Of a stretch of 64,000 nt of DNA, positions 25,218 through 38,100 are shown piece after piece. The notes beneath the pieces are model-generated. The model saw only the letters and a list, made by a program, of their open reading frames with translations. It did not search any database and was not told the DNA's origin. The DNA is from Achromobacter xylosoxidans A8 (lineage in GTDB: Bacteria > Pseudomonadota > Gammaproteobacteria > Burkholderiales > Burkholderiaceae_B), in contig NC_014640.1 of NCBI RefSeq assembly GCF_000165835.1, forward strand, positions 2,728,001 through 2,792,000, in the 5' to 3' direction. Made by a program: the position numbers and the translations under genes. Each line of letters starts with the position of its first letter. Position 1 is the stretch's first letter.

Positions 25218-25893
25218 TCTGCTGCCTGCCGGCATCCAGGTGTTCCAGCTTGCGCTGGATCTGGCCGCGCCCCTAGCGGACAGCGACCAGGCTTTGCTGA
25301 GCAGGGAAGAAGCCGAACGAGCGCTGCGCTTTCATCGGCATGGCGACAAGGTCCGCTTCGTGAGCGCGCGCGCGGCATTGCGCAGGCTACTGAGCGCGCG
25401 CCTGAATTGCTACCCCGGGCGCTTGAGGTTCGCGGCCAACAAACATGGCAAGCCGCGCCTGGACGTGGCGTGCTCGGCCGATCCCGCTCCGTACTTCAAC
25501 GTTTCCCATGCCGGCGGCTTCGCCTTGATTGCCCTGTCGGACAGCGTTCCTGTCGGCGTCGATATCGAACGCCGCGATCCGCATTGCGATGTCGCCAGCC
25601 TGTCGCGGCTGGTGTTATCGACGCATGAGCTTGAGTCGCCCGAGGAGCGGCGACTCGACTTCTTCGACTGCTGGACGGCCAAGGAAGCCGTGCTGAAAGC
25701 CTTGGGCCTGGGCGTGGCTGAGCACTTGCAGCGCTTATCGGTGTTTGGGCCCGGGCCCGCCGGGGGAAGCTGCTATGCGCTGCACCGTGAAAACCTGGAA
25801 GGCCCAAACGTGGACGTCCTGCGTCTCGATTCACCGTCTGGTTATGCGGCCGCCCTGGCCTGGCAGCCGGACGCCAAGGGAGGATTGCGATGA
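25195..25893 (+). CDS. Sfp-type 4'-phosphopantetheinyl transferase
   Basis: This 232-residue protein carries both Sfp landmarks: 'VPVGVDIE' (Asp and Glu for Mg2+, about residue 120) and 'FFDCWTAKEAVLKALG' (about residue 160). It adds phosphopantetheine from CoA to the carrier domains of the NRPS. It overlaps the thioesterase gene by 23 bp and the hydroxylase gene by 4 bp (ATGA), so the whole set is translated together. Its presence makes the locus self-sufficient for NRPS activation. Confidence 0.95.
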   Translation: MQPRQLSDLLPAGIQVFQLALDLAAPLADSDQALLSREEAERALRFHRHGDKVRFVSARAALRRLLSARLNCYPGRLRFAANKHGKPRLDVACSADPAPYFNVSHAGGFALIALSDSVPVGVDIERRDPHCDVASLSRLVLSTHELESPEERRLDFFDCWTAKEAVLKALGLGVAEHLQRLSVFGPGPAGGSCYALHRENLEGPNVDVLRLDSPSGYAAALAWQPDAKGGLR

Positions 25894-26867
25894 ATGATCT
25901 GGTGACCCGATTTGAACGCCAGGCGCCGCCTGGATCCGATCTGCCTGCGCTGATCACACCATCCCGTCGCGGCGAGCCGCTGCTGGAGGCCTTGCCGCGC
26001 TTGCGTGACGAAATCGAGACCAAGGTCGCGACGGTCGGTGGCGTGTTGCTGCGCGGCTTCGATGTCCCCTCGGTCGAAGGCTTCCGGGAGTTCGCCGCCC
26101 GCTTTGGCCATCCGCTGTTGAGCTACGAATTCGGCTCCACGCCACGCTCGGCGGTGGGCGGCGGGGTCTACACCGCGACCGAGTATCCGGCCCACCAGTC
26201 CATTCCGCTGCACAACGAACAAGCCTACACGCGCCAGTGGCCGATGAAAGCCTGGTTCCATTGCGTGACCCCCGCCGCAGAGGGCGGCGAGACGCCGATC
26301 GCCGACAGCCGCGCGATCTACCGGCGCATGCCCGCCTCGATCCGGGAACGCTTTGCGGCGGGTGTCATCTACGTGCGCAACTACGGCGACCTCGATGTGC
26401 CATGGCAGCAGGTTTTCAACACCGTCAACCGCGATGAAGTCGAGGCTTTCTGCCGCAAGAACGACATCCAGTGGGAATGGAAGCCCGATGGAGATCTGCG
26501 CACGACCCAGTTGTGCCAGGCCATCGAGACCCATCCCGTCACCGGCGAGGTGGTCTGGTTCAACCAGGCCCATCTCTTCCATATTTCCAACCTGCAGCCC
26601 GAGGTGCGCGAGTCCCTGGTCGAGTTGCTGGGCGTGGAGAACGTGCCGCGCAACACCTGCTTCGCGGACGGATCGCCGATCCCCGACGCGATGCTCGACG
26701 AGGTGCGTGCCGTGCTGGATGCAGAAACCGTCAGCTTCAAGTGGGAACAGGGCGACGTCACGATGCTGGACAACATGCTGGTCGCCCATGCGCGTTCGCC
26801 CTTCAAGGGACCACGCAAGGTGGTCGTGGCCATGGCCGAATCCCACGGCAACCTGGACAAGTTCTAA
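25890..26867 (+). CDS. TauD/SyrP-family Fe(II)/2-oxoglutarate dioxygenase, probable aspartate beta-hydroxylase
   Basis: The protein has 325 residues. The metal ligands are His and Glu in 'IPLHNEQAYTRQW' (about residue 109) and a distal His in 'MLDNMLVAHARSPF', followed by the 2-oxoglutarate-binding Arg in 'GPRKVVV'. This is the SyrP-like group, stand-alone enzymes that hydroxylate carrier-bound aspartate in siderophores such as ornibactin and malleobactin. The second adenylation domain of the locus has an Asp code, so beta-hydroxyaspartate at position 2 is the natural inference. The NRPS has no extra interface condensation domain, which points to the type that acts directly on the thiolation domain. 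Confidence 0.9.
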   Translation: MNDLVTRFERQAPPGSDLPALITPSRRGEPLLEALPRLRDEIETKVATVGGVLLRGFDVPSVEGFREFAARFGHPLLSYEFGSTPRSAVGGGVYTATEYPAHQSIPLHNEQAYTRQWPMKAWFHCVTPAAEGGETPIADSRAIYRRMPASIRERFAAGVIYVRNYGDLDVPWQQVFNTVNRDEVEAFCRKNDIQWEWKPDGDLRTTQLCQAIETHPVTGEVVWFNQAHLFHISNLQPEVRESLVELLGVENVPRNTCFADGSPIPDAMLDEVRAVLDAETVSFKWEQGDVTMLDNMLVAHARSPFKGPRKVVVAMAESHGNLDKF

Positions 26868-26893
26868 ACGCATTGCCGAACAAGAGAACCCTC

Positions 26894-29800
26894 ATGACGA
26901 ATTCGCCTGTGCCGCAAGAGAAATTTGTTCATCCCGAGAATTTTGTCGACGGCCTGCGCCAGCTGGCTGCAGACCGGCCCGAGGACGTCGCGCTGACGGT
27001 GGTCGCGGGTCGGGAAGGCGAAATCGTCGAAACGGTCTTGACCTATCGCGCCTTCGCGCAGCGCGTGCTGGCGCTTGCCGCCTTGCTGCAAGCGCGCTAC
27101 GAGAAGGGCGACCGGATACTGATCCTGCTCGACAACGATGAATACTATGCAGTCAGCATGTTTGCCTGCTTCCATGCCGGTGTGATTGCAGTGCCGGCGT
27201 TTCCGCCCGAATCCGCGCGGCCGCAGCACCTGGCCCGGCTTGCGGGGATCGTGGAGGACTCTCAGGCGCGGGGTGTGCTGACGACAGGCGCGTTACGCGC
27301 GTTGGTCGGGGAGGCGGCGCGCCAGTTCGACATGTTGGATATCGTGGCCGTCGACGAGGTCGATCCAGCCGAGGCCAGCCGCTGGCAGCCGCAAAGGCCG
27401 GACGGCGCCGACGTCGCCTTCCTGCAGTACACCTCGGGGTCCACTTCAGCACCCAAGGGCGTGATGGTGACGCACGCCAACCTGATGGCCAATGAGCGCG
27501 CCATCCGCGAAGGACTCTCGATCGGCGCCGGCGACAAATTCGGCGTGTGGTCGCCCTTGTTCCACGACATGGGCCTGATCGGCGGACTGCTGCAGCCTTT
27601 CTACAGCGGCATCCCCTGCGTGCTGTCCTCGCCGCGCTTCTTCCTGGAGCGCCCCGTGCGTTGGCTCGAGATGATCTCGCGCCATCGGATAACGATCAGC
27701 GGGGGGCCGGACTTTGCATACCGGCTGTGCCTGGACCGGGTCAAGGATGCCAACTGCGAGGGATTGGACCTGTCGAGTTGGCGCGTGGCCTACACCGGCG
27801 CCGAGCCGGTGCGGCAAGACACGATGGAAGCGTTCGTCGAACGTTTCGCGCCCATGGGCTTCAGCGCCGGCGCCGTTTACCCCTGCTATGGTCTGGCCGA
27901 GGCGACGCTGTTCGTCACGGGAGGGCGCCGCGGAAGCGGCATGGCGGTGGGCCGCTATGACAATGAAGCGCTCTCAAAGCGGCTCGCGGTCGCCCAGGCC
28001 GATGGTGCGGCATTGGTCGGCTGCGGCAGCGCCGCCCCGGGGCACGAGTTGCGTATTGTCGATACGCAGTCCGGCGAGCCCGCCGCTCAGGGCGCCATCG
28101 GCGAGATCTGGGCTGCCGGCCCCAGCGTGGCGGCAGGATATTGGAACAACCCGAGCGATAGCGCCGAGACCTTCGTCGAACGTGATGGCCATAGATGGCT
28201 GCGCACCGGGGACCTGGGCTTCGTAGACGGCGGCGAACTTTTCGTCGCGGGCCGGCACAAGGACATGATCATCGTCCGCGGACACAATCTGTATCCGCAG
28301 GACATCGAACGAGTGGTGGAAGAGGAGGTGGAGGCCGTACGCAAAGGCCGGGTAGCGGCCTTTGCTGTGGAACTCGACGGACAGGAAGGTATAGGCGTCG
28401 CGGCCGAGGTGTCGCGCGGTTTGCAGAAGCTCGTGCCGCCGCAGGCTCTGGTCGATGCGCTGGGCGCAGCGGTGAGCGGGCAATGCGGCGAGGCACCGAG
28501 AGTGGTTGTGTTGTTACAGCCAGGCGCGTTGCCCAAGACTTCCAGCGGTAAGCTGCAACGCACCGCTTGCCGCAAAGGATGGGCCGAGCGCACGCTCGAT
28601 GCCTACGCGCTGTACGAGAGCGGGCGCTTCTTGATGGGCGGGGACATTGGCGAGGCGGCTGTGGATGGCAGAAATGCCCTCCCGGAAGATCAGATCCAGC
28701 CGTTGGCGAACGTTTGGCGCGACGTTCTCGGGCACGAAACGGCACGGCGGTACAGCAGCGACGCGCACTTCTTCACGCTGGGTGGGAATTCCCTGGCGGC
28801 GATGCAGTTGGCTGCACGCATCTCGCAAACTTGGGAAACCGACTTCCCGGTCCGGCAGGTTTTCGAATCGCCGCGGTTGGGCGAACAGGCTGCGGCCTTG
28901 CAGACCTGCCTGCAAATCGGGTCGCGCAAGCCTTTTGCCGGCATCCCCGTGCTGTCTGCGGAATGCCGCTCCAAGCCTCTGCCTCTGTCGTCTGCCCAGC
29001 AGCGGCAATGGTTCCTGTGGCGGCTGACCCCCCACAGCACCGCATATCATGTTCAGGGCGCGCTGCGTATTGCGGGCTTGCTGGATGTCGATGCCTTGCG
29101 TGCGGCCGTAGCTGGTTTGATCACGCGTCACGAGACGTTGCGCACCATATTCCGCGCGCGGCCGGATGGCGAGGCGGAGCAGATGGTGCTTCCTGGGGGA
29201 ACCCTGGAGCTCCAGGTAGTCGACCTGCGCACCGTGACGAGCGCGGAGCGCGACGCGCAGGCTGCGCAAACGCTGCGCGCATTCCTGGCGCCGCCCTTCG
29301 ACTTGACGGCCGGCCCCTTGGCGCGGGCAGCGCTGATGCGACTGGACGATCAGGTCCATGTACTGGCGCTGGCGATGCACCACATCATTTCGGATGGCGC
29401 TTCGATGCAGGTCTTGGTCGACGACCTGGCTGCGTTGTACGCGGCAGACGAGGCGCTGCCCGCCTGCTCAATTCAATATGCTGACTATGCCAGTTGGCAG
29501 CGCGACGATGCCGTGCGGGACGCTCAGGATCGCCAGTTGGCGTATTGGGTGGAGCAGCTCGCCATGCCCTCGGGCGAGTCACAGCCCGGCCTGGCTCTGC
29601 CTGCCGATCATCCCCGCCTGCCGGTTGCCCAATATCGGGCAGGATTGCACACCTTCGAACTCCCGGCCGAGCTGCTGGCTGCCCTGCGCTGCCAGGCCGA
29701 AGTCCATGGCGCCACTCTGTTCATGGCGTTGTTGGCCTCCTTGCAGGCGCTGTTGCACCGCCATACCGGGCAACGGGACGTCCGCGTCGGTGTGCCTGTT

Positions 29801-32155
29801 GCCAACCGCCCGCGAGCGGAGCTGCAGGGCGTGGTGGGTATTTTCGTCAATACGGTGGTATTGCAGAGCGATATCGAGATGCGTCAGAGCCTGGCGCAGG
29901 TGCTGGCACAGGTCCGGGAGCGCGTGCTGGGCGCGCAGGCAAATCAGGAAGCGCCATTCGAGCAGGTCGTCGAGGCGTTGCGGCCGGCGCGGAGCGCAGG
30001 CACCGCGCTGCTTTTTGACGTGATGTTCAACCATTCGCGGCGGGACTACTCGCAACTTCAACAGCGGTCGGGCTGGCGAGTGACTGAAGAGCCCACGGGG
30101 AATGAGCATGCGCAATTCGAGTTGGCCGTAGACACGGTCGAAGATGTTGACGGACGCCTGGTTGTGACCTTCCGCTATGCGGTGGAGCTGTTCGATGCCG
30201 CGACCATCGCCCGGATGGCGGGGCATTATGTGGCGATGCTCGGGGCGCTGGCTGACGCGCCAGAGCAGGCGGTGGGCGATGTGAAGCTGTTGAGCGACGC
30301 GGAGGGACGCAAGCTCAGGGCCTGGGGTGAGAGTCCACTACGATCTTCCAGGATTGAGCCGGTTCACCGGCAGATCGAGCAACACGTGCGCGCTCATCCG
30401 CGGACCGTGGCCTTGTGGTTCGGCGAGGAGAGCGTGAGCTATGAGGAGCTCAACCGCCGCTCCAACCGTCTGGCGCACAGGCTGATCGGCCTGGGTGTCA
30501 AGCCGGAGACGAGAGTAGGCATTGCCATGGAGCGCTCCATCGAGATGGTGGCGGGGTTGCTGGCGATCTTGAAGGCGGGAGGCGCCTACGTTCCGCTGGA
30601 CCCGGAGCTCCCGGCCGAGCGGCTGGAGTACATGTTGGAGGACAGCGGTATCGAGCTGCTGCTTACGCAGAGCGGGATCCGTGGCCGGCTACCCGCCGAC
30701 AAGAGGCTGCAGGTGCTGGAGGTCGATGCGCTCGATCTCGGCGGCGAGCGGGAACACGACCCCGGCGTGGCCGTGCACGGAGAGAATCTGGCGTACGTGA
30801 TCTATACCTCGGGTTCCACGGGCAGGCCCAAGGGAGCGGCGATCCGCCATCGGTCGCTGGCGATCTGCATGAGCTGGATGCAGCAGACCTATGGCCTGAC
30901 CGCCGAGGATGTCGTGCTGCACAAGGCGCCGTTCGGGTTCGACGTGTCTGTCTGGGAGATATTCTGGCCGCTGACGACTGGCGTTCGGTTGGTGGTGGCC
31001 GCGCCGGGTGACCACCGTGAGCCCGAGCGGATAACGGCACTGATTCGTCGGCACCAGATCACGACACTGAACTTCGTACCGGCGATGCTGCAGGCCTTTC
31101 TGGCGCATGAAGGCATCGAGACGCAGACGCGGCTGCGGTACGTGATGTGTGGCGGCGAGGCCATGTCCGCGGCCATGCAGAGCGAGGCGCTGCGCCGGCT
31201 CAGGGGTGTGAGCCTGCAGAACTTGTACGGCCCGACAGAGACGACCATCCACGTGACCCAGTGGAAGTGCCGGGACGACGGGCAAGGTCGGGTGCCGATC
31301 GGAAGGCCGATCGCCCAAACCAAATCCTACGTACTGGATGCGTCGCTGAATCTGGTACCGCAAGGGGTAGAGGGCGAGTTGTACATCGGTGGCGATCTGC
31401 TAGGCCGCGGCTATCTGGGTCGACCGGGTTTGAGTGCGGAGCGCTTCGTGGCGGACCCGTTCGACGAAACCGGCGGCCGGCTGTATCGCACGGGGGACCT
31501 GGCGCGGTGGAACGGGGAGGGGCAGCTGGAGTTCCTGGGCCGGACGGATCATCAGGTGAAGATCCGCGGCTTGCGGATCGAGCTGGGGGAGGTGGAGGCG
31601 CAGTTGCTGGCCCTGCCTGAGATTCGCGAGGCGGTAGTGGTAGACAAGGGTGCCCGACTGGTCGCCTACGTGTCACTGGCGGCGGAAAAGATGCTCGATG
31701 TGCGCGAACTGCGCGCTCGGCTTGCCCGGGTGCTGCCGGACTACATGGTGCCTGGAGTGATCGTTTCAATGGAATCCTTGCCCCTCAACGCCAACGGCAA
31801 GGTGGATCGCCGCGCCTTGCCGGAACCCGAAACGCCGTCCTTCCCGATATTCGAGGAGCCTGCGGGTGAGGTGGAGGCAGTGCTGGCGCAGCTCTGGAAC
31901 GAGGCGCTCGGAGTCGAGTCTGTCGACCGCAATGACAACTTCTTCGAGCTGGGCGGGCATTCGCTCATTGCGGTCCGGATGGCGGCGATTCTGGCGAATC
32001 GTTATGCATTCGAGGTCCCAGTGCGCATGTTCTTCGAAGCCCCGATCCTGCGGGACTTTGCGTTGCGCCTTTCGGAGCAAGGGACGCCCGATGCAGGTTC
32101 GCGGCAGGACCGACTTGCGCTGATGCACAACCTGATGAGCGAATTCGAGGTTTGA
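26894..32155 (+). CDS. NRPS 1: fatty acyl-AMP ligase - carrier - C - A - carrier
   Basis: The protein has 1753 residues from the ATG at 26894; the longer open frame upstream overlaps the hydroxylase and is not used. Domains: fatty acyl-AMP ligase about 20-570 ('[19 protein letters not shown]' near 176, '[15 protein letters not shown]' near 549); carrier ('LGGNSLAA' near 629); condensation about 688-1130 ('HHIISDG' near 828); adenylation about 1160-1640 ('[12 protein letters not shown]' near 1302); carrier ('LGGHSL' near 1686). By alignment with GrsA the pocket residues read D-V-W-N-M-G-L-I-H-K. This is nearest to threonine codes by memory, but by position and likeness to module 5 could be (formyl-)hydroxyornithine. 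The ligase start resembles pyoverdine PvdL and means the peptide is built on a fatty acid. It loads residue 1. Confidence 0.93.
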   Translation: MTNSPVPQEKFVHPENFVDGLRQLAADRPEDVALTVVAGREGEIVETVLTYRAFAQRVLALAALLQARYEKGDRILILLDNDEYYAVSMFACFHAGVIAVPAFPPESARPQHLARLAGIVEDSQARGVLTTGALRALVGEAARQFDMLDIVAVDEVDPAEASRWQPQRPDGADVAFLQYTSGSTSAPKGVMVTHANLMANERAIREGLSIGAGDKFGVWSPLFHDMGLIGGLLQPFYSGIPCVLSSPRFFLERPVRWLEMISRHRITISGGPDFAYRLCLDRVKDANCEGLDLSSWRVAYTGAEPVRQDTMEAFVERFAPMGFSAGAVYPCYGLAEATLFVTGGRRGSGMAVGRYDNEALSKRLAVAQADGAALVGCGSAAPGHELRIVDTQSGEPAAQGAIGEIWAAGPSVAAGYWNNPSDSAETFVERDGHRWLRTGDLGFVDGGELFVAGRHKDMIIVRGHNLYPQDIERVVEEEVEAVRKGRVAAFAVELDGQEGIGVAAEVSRGLQKLVPPQALVDALGAAVSGQCGEAPRVVVLLQPGALPKTSSGKLQRTACRKGWAERTLDAYALYESGRFLMGGDIGEAAVDGRNALPEDQIQPLANVWRDVLGHETARRYSSDAHFFTLGGNSLAAMQLAARISQTWETDFPVRQVFESPRLGEQAAALQTCLQIGSRKPFAGIPVLSAECRSKPLPLSSAQQRQWFLWRLTPHSTAYHVQGALRIAGLLDVDALRAAVAGLITRHETLRTIFRARPDGEAEQMVLPGGTLELQVVDLRTVTSAERDAQAAQTLRAFLAPPFDLTAGPLARAALMRLDDQVHVLALAMHHIISDGASMQVLVDDLAALYAADEALPACSIQYADYASWQRDDAVRDAQDRQLAYWVEQLAMPSGESQPGLALPADHPRLPVAQYRAGLHTFELPAELLAALRCQAEVHGATLFMALLASLQALLHRHTGQRDVRVGVPVANRPRAELQGVVGIFVNTVVLQSDIEMRQSLAQVLAQVRERVLGAQANQEAPFEQVVEALRPARSAGTALLFDVMFNHSRRDYSQLQQRSGWRVTEEPTGNEHAQFELAVDTVEDVDGRLVVTFRYAVELFDAATIARMAGHYVAMLGALADAPEQAVGDVKLLSDAEGRKLRAWGESPLRSSRIEPVHRQIEQHVRAHPRTVALWFGEESVSYEELNRRSNRLAHRLIGLGVKPETRVGIAMERSIEMVAGLLAILKAGGAYVPLDPELPAERLEYMLEDSGIELLLTQSGIRGRLPADKRLQVLEVDALDLGGEREHDPGVAVHGENLAYVIYTSGSTGRPKGAAIRHRSLAICMSWMQQTYGLTAEDVVLHKAPFGFDVSVWEIFWPLTTGVRLVVAAPGDHREPERITALIRRHQITTLNFVPAMLQAFLAHEGIETQTRLRYVMCGGEAMSAAMQSEALRRLRGVSLQNLYGPTETTIHVTQWKCRDDGQGRVPIGRPIAQTKSYVLDASLNLVPQGVEGELYIGGDLLGRGYLGRPGLSAERFVADPFDETGGRLYRTGDLARWNGEGQLEFLGRTDHQVKIRGLRIELGEVEAQLLALPEIREAVVVDKGARLVAYVSLAAEKMLDVRELRARLARVLPDYMVPGVIVSMESLPLNANGKVDRRALPEPETPSFPIFEEPAGEVEAVLAQLWNEALGVESVDRNDNFFELGGHSLIAVRMAAILANRYAFEVPVRMFFEAPILRDFALRLSEQGTPDAGSRQDRLALMHNLMSEFEV

Positions 32156-32159
32156 AACT

Positions 32160-35100
32160 ATGGAACTGGATGAAAAAAGCATTGCCCGCCGTTTCGCGGC
32201 GCTCTCCCCAGAAGCCCGGCGAGGATTTCTGACGAAAATTGGGGAAGCAGGTCTAAGCTACGTCGATTTGCCTATTGTTCCAGTGGATCGGAACGAGGCG
32301 CTGCCGATCTCTTATGCGCAGCGCGGCCTTTGGTTGACTTGGCAACTTGATCCGTCCAGTCCGGCCTACAACATGCCGGGATTCCTGCGTTTCAAAGGCG
32401 TGCTGGCCAAGGATGCGATGCTTGCCGCGATGCGGCAACTGACGCGACGGCATGAAACACTGCGAACCATCCTTCCCGTCGGCATTGACGGTGAGCCTGC
32501 ACAGGTGATTCTGCCGATGGAATCCGTTCAGGTGGATGTGGTGGATCTCCGCTCGGTACCCGAAGACAGACGCATGGGGAAGCTGAGTTCACTGCAACAG
32601 GCACTTGTTAGCCAGCCATTCAAGCTTGATGCCGAACCGCCGATTCGCGCCACGTTGTGGGAGGTCAACGAAGATGAGCATGTGCTAGGCATCGTGTTGC
32701 ACCATATTGCGGGGGATGGCGCGTCTGTGCGCATACTGCTGGACGAACTCCTGATTCTGTATCGGAATGCGTGCGGCGAGCATCCACAAGAGCTGCATGC
32801 TCTGCCAGTGCAGTTTGCTGACTATGCTGTCTGGCAGCGAAACTGGTTCGATGCCGGAGAGCGCGAACGCCAGCTGGAATACTGGCGGTTACGGCTGGGT
32901 ATGGAACATCCGCCCATCGAGTTGCCCATGCTGCGACCGAGAGGCAGCGTTACTGAATCGAAGGAACGGCACTACGAGTTCCAGCTTTCGCGTGAATTGA
33001 GCGACCGAATGCGGGCTCTCGCAGGGTCTCACCGAGCCTCGCTGTACATGGTGATGCTGGCGCTGTTGAAAGTGACGCTCTATCGTTTCAGCGGCACGCA
33101 GGACGTCCGTGTCGGCACACCGGTAGCCAACCGCCGGAAAGCCGAAACACAAGGACTGGTCGGCTACTTTCTCAACTTGCTGGTCATGCGCACGCAGATG
33201 GATCCGGCGAGCAGCTTTGTGGATGTCCTGGCTCGGGTTCGTGAGACTGTTCTGGATGCACACGCGCATCAGGATTTGCCCTTCGACCTGCTGGTCGATG
33301 CGCTTCGACCGGAGCGGGAGGCCGGGGTACACCCGTTATTCCAGGTCAAATGTACTCAGCAAGAGACTGTCCCGGAGACCAGATCCTTGGGTGATCTGGA
33401 GGTGAAGTTCGTTCCCGTTTCCAGCGGCCAAGCTCATTTTGACCTGAGCCTAGATTTTACCGATCGCGAGGACGGCATACGTTGCGACTTGATCTATGCG
33501 GAAGCGCTGTTTGACGAGGCAATCGTTCATACGTTCGCCGCCACGCTGGACGGCTTCGCGACGCAGGCGGTCAACTTTCCACACAGGAAGGTGGCGGATC
33601 TTTCCTTGCCGGTTCCGGTTTCCGAAGTCGCGGGCGCGCAACGCGAATTCGGCGCGCCAAGTGTCATTCGGATGTGGGAGCTGGCCGCCAGGGCTCGTTC
33701 GGCGAGGCTTGCGGTAATAGACGAAGATCAGTGCCTGACATATGCCGAATTGGACAGACAGTCCAGCCGTCTGGCGCAGATGCTGATCGAAAGAGGGGTG
33801 GGCTGCGACGTCCGCGTGGGTGTACACGCGGACCGCTCGTGCCCGTTCGTTGTCGGTTTATTGGCCGTGTTGAAGGCGGGCGGCGCCTATGTGCCTCTGG
33901 ATCCCTCCTTGCCGTCGGAGCGGTTGGCTTATCAGTTGGGGGATAGCGGCGCCGCGTTGTTGCTGAGCAGCGGAAGGCCGGCCTGGCAGGTGGGGGTTCC
34001 CGTCTTGTCGCTTGAACTTGCCGCCGTGCCGGAACAGGATCTTGTTCAAATCCTGCCGCCGACACAGCCCTCGCAGGCAGCCTACGTCATCTACACATCC
34101 GGTTCCACCGGGAACCCGAAGGGGGTGGTGATCAGCCACGGTGCGCTGGCCAACTATGTCCAGGCTTTGCTGGAACGTCTCGATCTTCCCGAAAGCGCGC
34201 GGAGCATGGCGATGGTCTCGACCGTGGCGGCCGACTTGGGGCACACGGTGTTGTTTGGCGCTTTGTGCTCGGGACGGGAATTGCATTTGATCTCCGCGGA
34301 ACGCGCCTTCGATCCGGATGCCTTCTCCGACTACATGAGCAGGCATCGGGTAGATGTGCTGAAGATCGTGCCCAGCCACCTTCAGGCTCTCCTGAATGCG
34401 GGTGCGCCGGAAAATATACTGCCGACCAGTCGGCTGGTGGTTGGAGGCGAGGCGACACGGTGGTCGCTGCTGGCGCAGGTCGCGGACTTGAAGCCGGAGT
34501 GCCAGGTATTCAATCACTACGGTCCGACCGAAACTACGGTGGGCATTCTTACGCAGGAAGCGCGTGTGGCGCTGCGCACGGCAAGCACCTTGCCCGTCGG
34601 GAAGCCACTCGCCAATGGCTATGCCTGCGTACTGGATGCAGACCTCAATCCGGTACCGTTCGGGGTGGTCGGCGAGTTGTACGTAGGTGGCCCTGGCGTG
34701 GCGCGGGGCTACCAGGGGCGTGCTGCGCAAACAGCGGAACGCTTCGTCGCCAGTCCATCCAAGAAAGGCGAGCGCCTGTATCGCACTGGAGACCGGGTGA
34801 GAATGCTGGAGGACGGCAATCTCGAATTCCTGGGGCGGGCGGACGACCAGGTGAAGGTGCGCGGCTATCGGGTGGAGTTGAGGGAGATTGCGCAGGCATT
34901 GCTCGAGATGGTTGGCCTCGTGGAGGCCGAGGTTGTCGCCCGCGAGGACGAGGATGGACGCACTCAACTCCACGCATACGTTGTGACTCGGCCCGGTGAG
35001 ACGATCGCGGCGGAGGACCTGAGAGAAAGGCTCGCTCAGAAGCTTCCAGAGTACATGGTGCCTGGCGCGATCATGCAGCTGGACGTCTTGCCGCTGACGG

Positions 35101-38100
35101 CCAACGGCAAGGTCGACCGCAAGGCGTTGCCGCTACCCGGGGAGCGCGCTGCGAAGGATTACGAGGCGCCCCAAGGCCAGGTGGAACAGGTGCTGGCCGA
35201 CGTATGGGTGCAAGTGCTTCGAGTAGATCGGGTCGGTCGTCATGACAATTTTTTCGAACTTGGCGGCGATTCCATCCTCACTCTTCAAATTGTCGCGCGG
35301 GCACGCAAGAAGGGACTACGCTTCACGCCCAAAGAACTGATGGAGCGTCAGACCGTCGCCGCAGTTGCGGCGGTCGCTACTCTGGAAACTGCGCCGATAG
35401 CGAGCGCTGCCGCGGTCGCGGCATCGTCCGAGGCTGGTATCCGGTTTGCCCCTATACCCGTTCAGGCTTGGTTTTTTGACCAACAGTTCGAGGACCATCA
35501 CCACTGGAACCAATCACTGCTTCTCAGCGCTACCGAGGTGATTGAGCCGGCGCAGGTACGGCAGGCTGTCGAAGCCCTGGTCATACATCATGAGGCTTTG
35601 CGTCTGGTTGCCGAATGTGGCGCCGATCGTCGCTGGTCGTTATCCAGTCTGCCGCCAGGCCAGTCAGTTTTCGAGGAGATCGACATCGGCTCCGGCGGCG
35701 ATGTCGCTGTGGCCATTGAAAACGCAGCCGATCGTGTTCAGCGCAGTCTCAGCCTACAGCGTCCATTCAAAGCGGTGTGGATGAATCTGGGCGACGGGCG
35801 TGCGGGCCGCCTGCTGCTGGTCGCCCATCACCTCGTCGTCGACGGCGTGTCGTGGCGTGTGATTCTCGACGACCTTCAGACCGTATACAGACAGCTTCGA
35901 GAGGGGCGGGTGCCGGAACTCCCGACTGCGACCACGCCACTGCGGGATTGGTCCAAGGCGCTGGCACGCTATGCCGATAGCGCCGAACTGCGCAACGAAC
36001 TGACCTACTGGCAGAATGTCGTCGGGAGGGCGGAAAGGTCGCTGCCTGGCGTCGCGGACGGCAGCAACACGCTGGCGGAATCGCGCACGCTCATTACCTC
36101 GCTGGATGAGGCCCGCACGGAGCAACTCCTGGCCGATGTGTCGCAAGCCTACCGCACGCGTATCGACGACATCCTGCTGACAGCCCTGGCGCGTACCCTG
36201 TGCGCCTGGGACGGGCGCGAACATGTGCTGGTCGAACTGGAAGGACATGGTCGCGAGGTGCAACTTTTCGATGACCTGGACCTCAGTCGGACCGTAGGCT
36301 GGTTCACCACGCTGTACCCGGTCCGTCTTGCGCCGGGAGATACGAGCCGACAAGCCGGTGGGGATCTTGGCGCTAGCCTGAAAGCCATCAAGGAACAACT
36401 GCGGCAGGTGCCCAACAAGGGGATAGGCTACGGCGTGCTGCGCTATCTCGGCAGCGGCGGACCTGTGCTTGCCGGTGGCGCCTATCCGCAGGTCACATTT
36501 AACTATCTCGGCCAGGTCGATCAGAGTTTTGGTGGCGATTCGATATGGAGACTGGCTCGCGAGCGCACGGGGCAGGAGCGTGCTTCCAGCAGCCGGCGCC
36601 GAACCTGGCTCAGCCTCGATGCCGAGGTGCATCGCGGCGAATTGCGCGTGGGCTGGACCTATAGCACGGCGGTGCATGACGAAGCCACGATAAAGGAGCT
36701 TTCCAGGAGCTTCCTGAATGAACTGGAGCATTTGATCGAGCACTGCCTGCATGGCGCGCAGGGTGTGACGCCGTCTGACTTTCCGCTGGCTAGGGTCAGC
36801 CAGCGTCGGCTCGACGGATTGCGGCTGCCATGGAATCGAGTGGTCGATCTATATCCGCTGTCGCCGATGCAGGCCGGGATGTTGTTTCACAGCATTCTAG
36901 AGCCGGCAGGGACGGTGTATATCAATCAGCTCCGGCTGGAGCTTGAAGCTCTCGACCCTGCCCGCTTCAAGGCCGCTTGGAAAACGACATTCGATCGACA
37001 CGAGATACTGCGGACGGCCTTTATTCAGGGCGAAGCCTCACTTCAATGGGTAGCTCGAACGGTCGAGTTGCCACTTGTCGAGTACGACTGGCGTGACCAT
37101 GTCGACCTCGACGCTGCGCTCGACGAACTGGCCCACGCCGAGCATGAGCGAGGTTTCGACCTGGCTACACCGCCGTTGATGCGGCTGGTCCTGGTTCAGT
37201 GCGCTGCGGGTAGATATCACCTCATCTGGACGCGTCACCATCTGTTGCTCGACGGTTGGAGCACCGCGCGACTGCTGGCAGAAATCCTTACTTGCTATTC
37301 CGGGAAGAACCCGCTTCCTTCGCGAGGACGCTACCGGGACTATATCGCCTGGTTGCAAGCAAGGGACGGCGCGGCTGCAGAAACGTACTGGCGGACGCTA
37401 TTGGCAGACGTCGATGGGCCGACGAGGATTACCTCCGAGCACAAGCCGTCGACAGACGGACAGGGTTATCAGGAACACATTCAGGTGTTCGATGCCGTGG
37501 AGACGGCGCGTATGGCTGAGTTCGTCCGCGCTGAGCGGATTACCCTGAATACGCTGGTTCAGGCAGGGTGGGCACTATTGCTGCGACGCTATACCGGGCA
37601 GACAGGCGTGTGCTTCGGAGCGACCATGTCGGGTCGTCCGGCGGAATTGCCCGACGCAGACGAGGTGCTGGGGTTGTTCATCAACACCCTGCCCGTCGTG
37701 GCGCGCCCTCGACCGGAGCAGCGGATAGGTGATTGGCTGCGCATGCTACAGGCGCAGAACGTCGCATCACGTGAATACGAACACACGCCGCTTTTTGAAA
37801 TCCAGCGTTGGGCTGGCTCCAATGGACAGGGATTGTTCGACAGCATCCTGGTGTTCGAGAACTATCCGGTTGACGAGGCGCTACGGCAGCCAGGTAATGG
37901 GACGCCACGTGTCTCGATCGCTGGAAATCGGGAAGAGACCAGCTACCCGATGACTTTGACCGTAACTGTGGCGGATGTACTGACGATAGGCTATTTTTTC
38001 CAGGAACGGTGCTTTGCGGCGGAACTGGTAGCCCAGTTGGCCGGCCACATGCGGAACTTGTTGATGTCCCTCTGCGCGTCGGCGCAGCGTTGCCTGGGCG

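Noticed and set aside
26471..26893. N-terminal extension of NRPS 1 in the same frame
   Set aside because: It lies inside the dioxygenase gene in another frame and its residues look like a shadow. The ATG at 26894 begins directly before the acyl-AMP ligase domain.
26894..32155. Firm call of threonine for module 1
   Set aside because: The pocket is only similar to threonine codes from memory, and locus chemistry favours hydroxyornithine. Left open.
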